From Actinomadura sp. KC06 (GTDB lineage: Bacteria; Actinomycetota; Actinomycetes; Streptosporangiales; Streptosporangiaceae), in assembly GCF_004348735.1 (NCBI RefSeq), contig NZ_SMKT01000001.1, positions 146,089-210,088 on the forward strand: a stretch of 64,000 nt of DNA, read 5' to 3'. The notes beneath the pieces are model-generated. The model did not search any database. It was given only the letters and a program-made list of their open reading frames with translations, and was not told the DNA's origin. Positions 41,912 through 51,900 of the stretch are shown here, piece by piece; the first letter of the stretch is position 1, and each line of letters begins with the position of its first letter. Made by a program: the position numbers and the translations under genes.

Positions 41912-42542
41912 GGAGATCGCCGCACCGAACTGGCGCTGCCTGCGGTGCGATGTCTGGAACGCGCCGGACGACAACAGCTGCATGGTCTGCGAAACCGACC
42001 GCACCACGGCCACCGACGCGTCCGCGCTCGTGCCGCTCATCCCGGATGCGCGGGCCTCGGGTACCGAACGGCGCGGGCCGACACCGAACCCGCGTGGACA
42101 TCCGCCGTCCGCGCCCGCTCCGCGTATCCCGCCGAGCCCGACATGGCCGGGCGTCCGGCCGGGTTCCCGTCCCGACGTCCCATGGGTCCCGGCACACGCG
42201 GCCGGCTCACCCGCGCCCCACCCGGCAGGCACGGGCCCATATCCAGCCGCGTCGAGCGGTCCCAATGGAGCCGCCGGGGAGGTGTTCTTCCCGCCGGCGG
42301 GCCCGCCCCTGCGACCTATGGCGCCACCTTGGGTACCCGGCGGGCCGCCCCGCGGGCTGCCACCGTACGCGGGGCCGAGGCCCGGCATGCGACCCCCGGG
42401 ACATGTCCCGTTCGTTCGGCAGAAGTCCGATCTGGTCCTAGCACGCTCGATCGGAATCGGGTGCGTCGTCCTGCTGCTGCTCTTCTTCGTGATCTCGGCC
42501 TGCGCCGCAGCCCTCGGCTCATCGTCTGGAACCGAATACTGA
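41898..42542 (+). CDS. RanBP2-type zinc-finger protein with C-terminal membrane anchor
   Basis: The 214-aa protein begins with an exact RanBP2-type finger, W-x-C-x2-C-x3-N-x6-C-x2-C ('WRCLRCDVWNAPDDNSCMVC', Cys14, 17, 28, 31). A long Pro/Gly-rich disordered region follows (about 45-175). A single C-terminal hydrophobic segment 'IGIGCVVLLLLFFVISACAA' is next to the end, so it is tail-anchored with the finger in the cytoplasm. It is the last gene of the operon and may bring the triad to the membrane. Confidence 0.85.
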   Translation: MTVAEEIAAPNWRCLRCDVWNAPDDNSCMVCETDRTTATDASALVPLIPDARASGTERRGPTPNPRGHPPSAPAPRIPPSPTWPGVRPGSRPDVPWVPAHAAGSPAPHPAGTGPYPAASSGPNGAAGEVFFPPAGPPLRPMAPPWVPGGPPRGLPPYAGPRPGMRPPGHVPFVRQKSDLVLARSIGIGCVVLLLLFFVISACAAALGSSSGTEY

Positions 42543-42766
42543 CACCTCCCCAAGATTGTCAGCGAATGCGTTGTTGCGGCGGTTCCGCGACCTCACCCGC
42601 GGGGTGCTCAACCGGGCATTCCGGGCCGGAAAGTGCCTATTTCACGTTCAGCTACCTGGTGGCCAAGGGGCGCGGGTGCCCCGCGATGACCGGCTGCTGG
42701 AACGCCGCGTCATGCGCCGGAAGTCGGCTCAATGCTGAGGGCGTCCGGCTTCATTACGGCAGGGCG

Positions 42767-44854
42767 CTATGTCGTGGTGAATCGGACGGGGTCGGTGAGA
42801 GCCGTCAGGGCGCCGTCCGGGTCGGCGAGGCGGGCGGCGAGGGTGGCGAGGGCGAGGCGGGTCGGTAGGGCCTCGTTGAACTTGAGGCCGCGCAGTGCGC
42901 GTTCGTCGATGTCGGGGAGGCAGAGCCGGTCGGCGGCGTCGGCCGTGCCGGACCTCCACATGTCGCGGGTGAGGTCGGGGCGGAGGCGCACCCATTCGTC
43001 CTCAAAGCGCTGCTTCTCGTCGGTCAGGCCGGAGAGGGTCGCGGTGAGGGCGGCGTTGGCCCGGTAGCCGGCCCAGTTCCACCAGCGGACGTCGTCGCCG
43101 TCGCGGGCGATGACGGTGCCACCGGGATGCACCGTGGGGGTGGCCGCGTCACGGGTCTTGGCAAGGTAGCGGACGGCCCGTTCCGTCATGGTCACGGGCG
43201 GGTCGGCGCCGAGGAGGACCTCCCGGCACGCACGGGTGAGCGCGAAACCGGAGCCGGTGAAGGCCGTCCCGTACCAGCGGGCCTTTCCGGGACGGTCGGA
43301 CGGTTCGACGAAGCAGCGGCGGCGTTTCCAGTCGATCCAGGTGACCTGCCAGCTGCGCCCGCCGAGGAGCAGGACGCGCGGGCCTTCGACACGTTCGGTG
43401 AGGAGCATCGGGTCGGTCCGGCCGATCTCCTGCCGGCCGGACAGGACGGTGAACTCAGGGGGCGCCGTGAAGACGGCGGTCATGCCCATGAAGTGGCGGC
43501 GGCCGAACTTCTCCTCGGCGGCAGGGCCGATGAAGAGGAACTCGCCGTCCTGCTCGACGTATCCGTGCTCGACGAGGTGGCGGACGATCGGCTCGGCGCT
43601 GCGGTCGAAGGGCGGCAGCCCGTTCCAGTGTTCGGCCCACAGCCGGTTTCCGACCTTGTGCTCCTGCAGGCAGAGAGCAAGGAACTGCTGGGCGACGATG
43701 TGGCGGGGTTCCGGAGGCGCCTGCACCGGTTCGACGTACCCGCGGCTCCACAGCAGGGTCAGGGCGGCCGCAGAGACGAGCGAGTCTTGGTCGAGGGCCA
43801 GGAAAAGGCAGTTGCGAGTGGTTCCCGGACGTCTTCCGCTGCGGCCGAGACGCTGGAGGAACGCGGCGACGGTGGACGGGGTGTTGAGCTGGATGACGCG
43901 GTCGAGGTCGCCGACGTCGATGCCGAGTTCGAGAGTGCTGGTCGAGACGATGACGCAGTCGCGGGCGTCGGCGAACGCCTCTTCGGCGCGGCGGCGCTCG
44001 TCGAGGGAGAGGGACGCGTGTGACAGGAAAGTGGTGACGCCGCGAGCGCGCAGGGCGGCGCCGAGTTCCTCGACGAGCTGGCGGGAGTCGCAGAAGACAA
44101 GGCGTTTCTCCCCGCGGTGAAGCGCGGCGATGACGGTCGCTGCGTTGGGGACCGAGCCGACGTAGTCGAGTTCGATGGCGTTGTCCTGGGCGGTCGCCGC
44201 CTCTGGCGCGACGACGCGCGCCGGTCCGCGGTTGGAGCCTTGGAGCCAGGTCAGGAGTTCGGCCGGGTTGCCCACCGTGGCGGACAGCCCGATGCGCTGG
44301 ATGGGGCGCCCGGCGAGGCGGGTGAGGCGTTCGAGGACGGCCAGCAGGTGCCAGCCGCGGTCGTCGCCGGCGAAGGCGTGGACCTCGTCGACGACGACCG
44401 CGCGGAGGTCGGCGAAGAGCCGTCGCTGGTCGACCTTCACGCTGAGGAGCATCGCCTCCAGCGATTCGGGGGTCGTGAGCAGGATGTCGGGTGGGTCGGT
44501 GAGGATCCGGCGGCGGGCCGTCTCCGGGACGTCGCCGTGCCAGAGCGCGGCGCGGCGGCCGATCCAGCCGGCGTAGCTCTCAAGGCGTGGCAGCAGGTTG
44601 TTGAGCAGTGCCTTCAGCGGACAGACGTAGATGACCGACAGCCCGGTCCAGTTGCCCGCGTCCATCGCGGACAGCAGCGGGAACACGGCGGCCTCGGTCT
44701 TTCCGCCCGCCGTCGGGGCGAGCAGGACCGCGTCGTCCCCGTCGAGCACCGGCCCCACGGACTCTTCTTGCAGAGGCCGCAGCGACCGCCAGCCGAGGGT
44801 GTTGACGATGTGGTGCATCAGCGCCGGTGAGAGCCGGTCGGCAGGCGCGGTCAC
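42767..44854 (-). CDS. brxHI: BREX-2 DEAD/DEAH helicase BrxHI (Lhr-like)
   Basis: The 695-aa superfamily 2 helicase has Q-motif-like 'LRPLQEESV', Walker A 'APTAGGKT' (46-53), 'VCPLKALLNNL', DEVH box (156-159), 'IGLSATVGNP' and helicase C motifs ('TSTLELGIDVGDLD', 'QRLGRSGRRPG'). The C-terminal half is Lhr-like. Position after brxD, with a 4-bp overlap (GTGA), identifies it as BrxHI of type 2/6 BREX. It is the last gene of the defence transcript. Confidence 0.93.
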   Translation of the reverse strand: MTAPADRLSPALMHHIVNTLGWRSLRPLQEESVGPVLDGDDAVLLAPTAGGKTEAAVFPLLSAMDAGNWTGLSVIYVCPLKALLNNLLPRLESYAGWIGRRAALWHGDVPETARRRILTDPPDILLTTPESLEAMLLSVKVDQRRLFADLRAVVVDEVHAFAGDDRGWHLLAVLERLTRLAGRPIQRIGLSATVGNPAELLTWLQGSNRGPARVVAPEAATAQDNAIELDYVGSVPNAATVIAALHRGEKRLVFCDSRQLVEELGAALRARGVTTFLSHASLSLDERRRAEEAFADARDCVIVSTSTLELGIDVGDLDRVIQLNTPSTVAAFLQRLGRSGRRPGTTRNCLFLALDQDSLVSAAALTLLWSRGYVEPVQAPPEPRHIVAQQFLALCLQEHKVGNRLWAEHWNGLPPFDRSAEPIVRHLVEHGYVEQDGEFLFIGPAAEEKFGRRHFMGMTAVFTAPPEFTVLSGRQEIGRTDPMLLTERVEGPRVLLLGGRSWQVTWIDWKRRRCFVEPSDRPGKARWYGTAFTGSGFALTRACREVLLGADPPVTMTERAVRYLAKTRDAATPTVHPGGTVIARDGDDVRWWNWAGYRANAALTATLSGLTDEKQRFEDEWVRLRPDLTRDMWRSGTADAADRLCLPDIDERALRGLKFNEALPTRLALATLAARLADPDGALTALTDPVRFTTT

Positions 44855-46167
44855 GGCAGGTCCAGGGGCACGTCTCCCGCGGCGTTGCGCTCGGTCTCGT
44901 TCAGCTCGGACGCGGAGACGGTGAGCGCGTAGTCACGGCGCGGGTCGAAGTCGGGGAACTCGTCCACGCGGTCGAGGACGTCGGCGACGAGCTTGCGCAG
45001 GAAGACGCGGGGCGCGACGCCGACCTTGCCGCCGAGGCCGCCGGTGACCGCGGCGGCGAGGTCGGCGACGTAGGCGTCGTCGACGCGGGCCGTGATCCGC
45101 GCGGAGCCGCCGGCCGCGTACAGGTCGCGGACGTTGCGTCCGAGTTCCTCCAGTTTCGGCAGGTCGAAGCCGGTCAGGCGGAGCTGGACGGCGCGGGGCG
45201 AGTCGAAGCGCGCGTCGGTGGCGAAGTCGGTGGCCAGACGCTGGGCGAGCGGCGCGAGCCGCTGGACTCCCTGCCGGCCGTCGAAGAAGGCGGGCGTACC
45301 GGTGATGACGAGGAACAGGCCGGGGAACCGCCCGCCGTCGATCTCGTCCAGCAGTTGCCGCAGCGCGTTCAGGCCCTTCTCCCGGACGTCGCCGCGGACG
45401 CGCTGCAACGTCTCGATCTCGTCCAGGACGACCAGGAGACCGGGATGGCCGCAGTCGCGCAGGACGATGAGCAGGCCCTGAAGGAAGCCGAGGGCGCCGA
45501 AGTGGTCGAGGTCTCCGCGGACACCGGCGGCGCGGCGGGCGGACGCCGCGACCGAACGTTGCCCGCCGAGCCAGGCGATCAGCGCCTCGGCCGTGGCGGT
45601 GTCGCCGGTCTCGCTCGCCTTGCGGTAGCCGCGGAGCGCGGCGGCGAAGGCCGGGGTGGTGCGGGCGACGTCGGCGAGCCGCTGCTCCATCAGGGTGTCG
45701 ACGGCGCGGGCGAGCCCCTCGGCGTCGTCCTCGGCGGCCTGCCCGGCGTCCAGGACCTCCTCTTCGAGGGTGTAGAACCACAGGTCGACCACGGGCCGCA
45801 GCGCGCCGGCCGGGTGGCTGGCGGTGGTGAGGCGCTCGGTGAGGCGCCGGTAGACGGTTTCGAGCCGGTGGAGCGGTGTCTCGGTCTCGGAGATCTGGAT
45901 CTCGGCGACGGCCAGCCCGGCACGTTTGGCCCGCTCCCCCAGCCAGCGTGCGAAGAACGTCTTGCCAGAGCCGTATTCGCCGCGGATGGCGTGGAAGGCC
46001 GAGCTTCCCGTGCCGACCGCGGCGATCTCCTCGTCCAGAGCGCCCGCGAACCGGTCCAGCCCGACGGCGAACAGGTCGAGTCCGGCGCGCGGGACGGTGC
46101 CGCGCCGCAGGGCGTCGATGACCTCGCGGCGGCGGACGGCGCTGACCTGCGTCCGTGGGTCCGTCAC
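44851..46167 (-). CDS. brxD: BREX-2 ATP-binding protein BrxD
   Basis: The 438-aa protein matches BrxD (DUF2791 group): 'RREVIDALRRGTVPRAGLDL' and 'FAVGLDRF' at the N-terminus, Walker A 'IRGEYGSGKTFF' (63-70), 'AEIQISETETPLHRLETVYR', Walker B 'GLLVVLDEIETL' (243-250) and 'LFLVITGTPAFFDG'. The exact biochemical role is unsettled. It overlaps pglZ (GTGA) and brxHI (GTGA) by 4 bp each. Confidence 0.94.
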   Translation of the reverse strand: MTDPRTQVSAVRRREVIDALRRGTVPRAGLDLFAVGLDRFAGALDEEIAAVGTGSSAFHAIRGEYGSGKTFFARWLGERAKRAGLAVAEIQISETETPLHRLETVYRRLTERLTTASHPAGALRPVVDLWFYTLEEEVLDAGQAAEDDAEGLARAVDTLMEQRLADVARTTPAFAAALRGYRKASETGDTATAEALIAWLGGQRSVAASARRAAGVRGDLDHFGALGFLQGLLIVLRDCGHPGLLVVLDEIETLQRVRGDVREKGLNALRQLLDEIDGGRFPGLFLVITGTPAFFDGRQGVQRLAPLAQRLATDFATDARFDSPRAVQLRLTGFDLPKLEELGRNVRDLYAAGGSARITARVDDAYVADLAAAVTGGLGGKVGVAPRVFLRKLVADVLDRVDEFPDFDPRRDYALTVSASELNETERNAAGDVPLDLP

Positions 46168-48941
46168 CGGTCCACTCCGAACTGTTCGCGCAGCAGTGCC
46201 GTCTCCAGGGTGACGGTGGCACCGGAGTCGATCAGTCCGAGGACGGGGTAGCCCTCGACGTTGAGCAGGCGCTGCAGGGCGGTGACGAACAGGTCGGCAT
46301 TGCGCGGCGCCCGTCCGCCGGCCGACGCCGCCGCGGCGCCGACCGCGGCGGCCGACAGCCGGCCTCCGGCGTCGGCGAGGGCATCGATGACCGCGGCGAC
46401 CTGGCGGCTCTCCGGGGCTTTGCGCAGGTATTTCCTCTGGTCGGCGTACACGGGCGAGCGGGTGACACGGGCCCCGAGTGTCTCGGGGGCCGCCGGATCC
46501 GCCGCAGCGGGAGCGACCTCACCGACCGTGAAGAGGGCCTCCTTCTGCGTCGACGTGCGGCGCGTTCTGCTCTTCGGGGTCGTGGTCTCCGGCAGGACGT
46601 CCGGCGCTTCCTGGTTCGCCCACCACCAGGGGACCGTCTTCTCGGGCGGCAGGATCGACCAGCCTTGGGGCACCAGGTCGACGGACGGAACGAGGACGAG
46701 CACGGGAACGGTCATCTCGGCGAGGCTCGCACCGCCGTGGTAGCCGGCCCTGCGCGGCAGGTACCGGATGTCCTCGCGCCAGGGGACGACGACCCGGCCG
46801 CCGCCCTCCAGGACACGGGGCCCGGCGAGTTCGATCTCGCCCTCCCCCGGCTCGCCGGTCCGCCAGCGCACCGATCCGGCGTCGGAGCCCGGGGTCAACT
46901 CCCTTCCGCCGCGTTCCAGGACGTGTCCATGGTCGGAGACGAGGACGACGGGGCGCCTGTAGTCGCGGGCGGCGTTCAGCAGGTCGGTCAGGAAGGTGAT
47001 GTCGGACGTCCGCCAGCCTGTCCGGTCGCCTTCCCTGTCGTGGTCGAGGGCATCGTCGATGGTGTTGAGGACGGCGCAGACGACGGCTTCGCCCGCGAGT
47101 GCGTCGAGGAGCGGCCGGGCGAGCCGCTGACCGGGTCCGCCCGGGATATCGGCCTTGTGGAACACCGCCGCCTGCATGCGGCGGCGTTTCCAGAAGGCGC
47201 TGAAGCCCGCGCTCTCGGCGGCCTGCCCCCCGGAGGCCGGTGCCCCGCACAGCAGGGAGGCGCGGCTCGTCCTGGTCACCGACGGGATCATCGAGACCGC
47301 ACCGCGGCGTGCGCCGGGAGTTACGGAAACCTCCAGCCAGCGGCCACCCCGCGCGAGTTCCTCGCCCAACTGGGCGGCGACGGAGGCGCTCATGCCGTCG
47401 AGGACGAGGACGAGTGGCGCGGCCTCGCGGGCGAGCGGCCGCACGAGTTCGTCCAGCACGGACTCCACGAGGAGGGCGCCGCCGGGCGCTTCGGCGCTCG
47501 CCGTGGTGGTCCATTCGCGCAACCGGGAGGCGAAGATCTCGTCGAGCGCCGCACGGCGGCTCACCGCGGCCTCGTGGATCTCCCGGTAGGCCCGGCCAAG
47601 GACGGGGTCGTTCCCGGGGTCGCCTCCCCAGAGCACGTTGAGGGCTCGGTCGACCCATCCCCAGTCCCGCATCTGCCCGGCCACACCGGCACCGACGGAG
47701 GGGATCTCGGCCGGGCCGGGCGCGTCGAGCCAGCGGGACAGGCGGGCGGCCATCGCCGCGACGCCGCAGCGGTCCGCGAACAGGTCGGCGAGACGGTGGT
47801 CCATGACGGCGTTCAGCGCATCACCGGCGGCCTGCGGCGATTCGGCGAGCGCGGCGGCGAAGGCGCGAAGCCTGGCGCCGAGTCCGGAGGGCAGGAACGG
47901 GTGACCGGCGACGGCGTGTCCGAGCCCTGCGTCCGCGGCCAGTTCGTCGGCACGGTCCAACACGGCCATTACCCGCTCGCGGGCGGCCTGGTGCCCGCGC
48001 CGTTCCGGGCCGGCCTCGCCGATCCAGCGCGCGAGGGTGCCCTGGACGGCCGACGCGAACGCGCCGAGTTCGCCGGTGTCGTGAGTGACGCCGGCGAACA
48101 GGCCGCCGACGGCGAGCGCCGCCTCGGGTGTGCGTGCCGAGTCGGTGAGGATGGCGGCGACGACGCCGAGGGCCATCGCGTCCTCGCCTTTGCCCGCTTC
48201 CACGAGTGCGAGCAGGACGGCGGCGGCGTCCCCGACCTTCTCCCGCAGCCACGCGGCGATGCCCGCACGCTCACCGGCCGCCAGTCCGGCGTAGCGGACG
48301 GCGGCGCCAGGCGTGCGGGACCAGGCGAGGAGGGAGTCGACGTCCAGGTCGCGGTGACCGGAGCCGTCACCGAGGCCCGGCAGCTCGCCGGACAGGTCGA
48401 GCCGGGCATTCACGAGGGCGTGGACGGCGGCGTCTCGCGTCAGGACGGAGCCGCCGCTGCGCCGCCAAGGCGCCCCGGCGGGGTGCGCCCGCCAGCCGTC
48501 GGACGGCTCGGCTTCGAGCAGAGCGTCGATCAGCCATGGTTCCTGGCGGATGCGCGGGTCGAGGTCCGCCGCGCCGAACCGCTGCTTCACGATCTCCGCC
48601 CGGTCGACGCTGAGCGCGCGGCGGCCGAGGGCGTGGGCGCGCAGGTCCGCGCCGAGGTCGTGGTCGTCCACGCCCGTGGTGATGACCAGGATGGCGCCCG
48701 GCTCGGTGGCGGAATTGTGCGTCTCCCACGCGTCGACGGCCCCGAGAACGGACGTCTGGTCGCTCACCCGGACGCGGCGCTGCCGCTCACCGAACCGGAT
48801 GCTGAACTCGGTGGGCGCGCCGTCCCTGTACCGGCCGTGGACGACGACGAGCCGGGCGGTGTCGCGGGCGTTCCGTCTGGGCAGTTCGATGTCGAGCAGT
48901 GCTTCCAGCACCCGCCGGTCGATAACGGGGGGCGTGCTCAT
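46164..48941 (-). CDS. pglZ: BREX-2 phosphatase-like protein PglZ
   Basis: The 925-aa alkaline-phosphatase-superfamily protein is the hallmark of BREX. Its metal/catalytic region is 'LVLVLDGMSASVAAQL' (Asp515-Ser518), with 'VVLVSDHGHVLERGG' (Asp670, His671) as second metal site. The long N-terminal helical part and the C-terminal winged-helix-like end ('QVAAVIDALADAGGRLS') fit type 2 PglZ (about 900-950 aa). The ATG shares ATGA with the pglY stop. Confidence 0.95.
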   Translation of the reverse strand: MSTPPVIDRRVLEALLDIELPRRNARDTARLVVVHGRYRDGAPTEFSIRFGERQRRVRVSDQTSVLGAVDAWETHNSATEPGAILVITTGVDDHDLGADLRAHALGRRALSVDRAEIVKQRFGAADLDPRIRQEPWLIDALLEAEPSDGWRAHPAGAPWRRSGGSVLTRDAAVHALVNARLDLSGELPGLGDGSGHRDLDVDSLLAWSRTPGAAVRYAGLAAGERAGIAAWLREKVGDAAAVLLALVEAGKGEDAMALGVVAAILTDSARTPEAALAVGGLFAGVTHDTGELGAFASAVQGTLARWIGEAGPERRGHQAARERVMAVLDRADELAADAGLGHAVAGHPFLPSGLGARLRAFAAALAESPQAAGDALNAVMDHRLADLFADRCGVAAMAARLSRWLDAPGPAEIPSVGAGVAGQMRDWGWVDRALNVLWGGDPGNDPVLGRAYREIHEAAVSRRAALDEIFASRLREWTTTASAEAPGGALLVESVLDELVRPLAREAAPLVLVLDGMSASVAAQLGEELARGGRWLEVSVTPGARRGAVSMIPSVTRTSRASLLCGAPASGGQAAESAGFSAFWKRRRMQAAVFHKADIPGGPGQRLARPLLDALAGEAVVCAVLNTIDDALDHDREGDRTGWRTSDITFLTDLLNAARDYRRPVVLVSDHGHVLERGGRELTPGSDAGSVRWRTGEPGEGEIELAGPRVLEGGGRVVVPWREDIRYLPRRAGYHGGASLAEMTVPVLVLVPSVDLVPQGWSILPPEKTVPWWWANQEAPDVLPETTTPKSRTRRTSTQKEALFTVGEVAPAAADPAAPETLGARVTRSPVYADQRKYLRKAPESRQVAAVIDALADAGGRLSAAAVGAAAASAGGRAPRNADLFVTALQRLLNVEGYPVLGLIDSGATVTLETALLREQFGVDR

Positions 48942-51900
48942 CTGCCGGGCCCTCCGTCGACGCCGTCAGGATCGTCGGCGGGCTGCCAGGCGATGTCGAT
49001 GGGAACGCCCGGGTTGGCCGCTGCGAAGGCCCGTACTTCCGCTTCGATGCCCGCGACGGCTTCGGTGAGCGCCTGTTCGAGGTGAGCGGACTCGACACGC
49101 CTGCGGCCGTGACTGGGAGTGCCCGCGCCGGGCATCCGCGGATCCGGCACCCCGGCCGCCTCCCCGCCGCCGGTGGGGCCGGACGGGATCGCCGGGTCGC
49201 CGTGGTCGGTCAGGCTGACCCGGCCGGCGTCACCAGGCCCGGGGACGGGGACGGGGACGCCGCCAGGCGGGCGGGGCGGCTCGGGCTCCGGCCGGGCCTG
49301 CCTGCTCGCCTCGGTGAGCAGTGCGACGGCCCTCTCGTTCGCGGCCTCCAGCACGGGTGGAAGGCTCCGGACGAACTCGTCCGTCCGCGCGGTCTCGGTG
49401 AGGTCCTGGACGAGCCGTTCGGCTCGGGCGCCGACGGTGTCGCCACGGCCGGCGAAGGCGGCGACGCCGTCCAGCACGCTCCACTGGACGCCGTCAAGGG
49501 CGTGGTGCACGGCCGGGGCGGAGACCAGGGCGGACCCGAGCACCTGGTCGGAGATGTCGTAGTCGGCGTCCGCGAGCGCCTGGACGAGCGGGGTGCTCTG
49601 GTCGCGGACGGCGGAGAGCCGGGCGAGCAGGTCGGCGGCGTTCCGGGCGGAGCGGCGGCGCGGTGTGTCCGGGTCCTGGATGCCCAGGGACGGGGCGTGG
49701 ACCTCCAGCGCCCTGCGCACGTCGTTGACGGGCGCTTCCAGTTCCCTGGCCTTTTCCCGGATCTGCTCGGCGAGGTTGCGCACGTTCCGGCTGGACAGGA
49801 TCTCGGGAACGCTGACACCGAAGAGGGCGGCGGCACGCGCACGGGCCTTGGCGTACTGCTGTTCGGACGGCTTGGGCTGGTCGCGCAGGGCCCAGCCGCT
49901 GCCGACCGCCTCCAGCCCGGGGAACTGCTCGGGCCTGCCTCCGTTGAGCACCCAGTCACGGTCGGCGAGGAGCGCGTAGACGGCGATGATGAGGCTGGAA
50001 ACGGACTTGTCGAGCCCGGTCCAGCCATACTCGGCGATCCACTGCCGGATCTCTTCGACGGGGTAGTCGCCACCGTTGCGGCCGTGACGGGCGGCGAGCT
50101 GGTCGATCCGCCGCCGCCACTCGAAGGAGACGTTCAGCGGCCCGTCGTGGACCTCGCCGAGTTCCAGGGGGTGGACGATGCGCTTGAGCAGGCCGAGCCG
50201 GTCGCGGTCGACGACCGTCCGGCCGGAGCGGTCCTCCATCGCCTTGGCGATCCAGGAAAGGACGATCTTGAGCTCGCCCGCGGTGACGGCCTTGCGCGTG
50301 TGCGTCAGGTCGAGGTCGGGGTGCTTGGGATAGATCCTGGAGTACAGGCCGTCCGCCAAGGCGAGCATGTTGTACTCGAACCCGGCACCCCCCTGCAGGC
50401 GCGGCCGGTCGTGGCCGGGTTGCAGCGGCAGGATGTGCTGCCCGTCCCTGACCTCGGCGGAAACGTTGCCGTCGTCGCCCCCGGAGATGCCGTAGAGCTG
50501 CTGGAGGAGGGCGGTGAGCTGCGAGGCGAGGTTGTCCGCCTGCGCTTGGAGCTGGTGGCGGACGCGGATGCGCTGGTCGGACGCCAGGTGCGAGGCGTAG
50601 TCGTCGAGCCGGTCGCGCTCCAGCAGGTACCGGATCTTCAGGAGCCGTCCGAGCTGGTTGGCCTTCTGCGTGGACAGATGGTCGGGCAGCCAGACGAGGG
50701 AGTCGGCCTCCAAGCCGCCGCGGCGCAGCTCGTCGACCCGCCCGGCGTCGTCGCTCGGGTACTGGCCGTGCACGTCGAACGGATAGTCCACGACGAACCG
50801 GATCCGCCCCTCCACGGACGGCCTGAACTGCTCGGCGGGCAGCGCGGCCGGGTCACGGACGTTCTCGAAGACGAACTCGACCGTACGCCTGCTGCCCCGC
50901 CACACGATGTCGCGTTCGGAGACGAACGCGCCGGTGTCGCTGACGCCGAGCAGGTCCCAGAGCCGGTTCTTCACCCAGATGCGGCGGGCACCGAGGTTGT
51001 CCTGCTCGCCGACCTGCTCCAGCAGCGGCTCGACGTCCAGGTCGGACAGGTGCAGCGTGAACACGGGGTCGCGGTCGCCGTCCGCGCGGATCTCGCCGAA
51101 CCCGGCGGCGATCAGCTCACGGAGCCGGGTGCCGACGACGCTGCCGGGCGTGGACAGCCGGGACTGGATCGAGCCCTGGTTGAGGGCGGCGAGCCGGGCG
51201 CCGGTGAGCCTGCTGAGCGCGGAGACGTCGGGCGCCAGCGCGGACAGGATCAGCGTCTTGACGATCCGGTCGTCGGCGCGGAAGTCCTTGTGCTCCTCCG
51301 AGCCGTACTTCTCCCGCAGGTGCGCGCGGACCTTGGCGTGGAAGTGCCGGGCGGTCTCGGCCTCCTGCTTGAGGTGGTCGGTGAACGCCTCGCCGACGTC
51401 GCGGCCGAGGACGTCCCAGAGGTCGCCGAGCGGGATGAGGTCGCCGAGCCGCAGGTCGTCGCGGCGCCGCGACAGGATCGTGTTGAGCAGTTTCAGCCCG
51501 GTGCGTTCCCGCTGCAGCGCCCCCGCCAGAGCGACGAGGACGTTCAGCAGTGCCGGTGACAGCGGGTAGACGTCGCGGAAGTCGTTCCAGTCGGCCTGGG
51601 TGGCGCCGTGCGCGTCGAGCAGCGCGTCCTTGACGGCCGCGTTGTATGACTCGACCTTGGCGAACGCCTCGGCAAGGGCGGACTCCATGCCGGTCCTGGG
51701 GCGCAGGATCCGCTTCTTGATGATCTCGGGGAGGTTGGTGTCCTCCAGGGTGACGACCTTGAACCGCCCGGCGAGGTACTGCACGGCCGCCTCGAGGTTC
51801 TTGACGTCGGCGCCGACCACGTCATCGCCGACGAGCTGGGACAGGTTCCGCTGCCGGGAGATGAACGACACGATCGGCACCGGCCGGTCGGCGTCGCCGG

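Noticed and set aside
42556..42738. 60-codon plus-strand frame after the zinc-finger gene
   Set aside because: No ribosome site, no motif and a composition like non-coding GC-rich DNA. Treated as intergenic.
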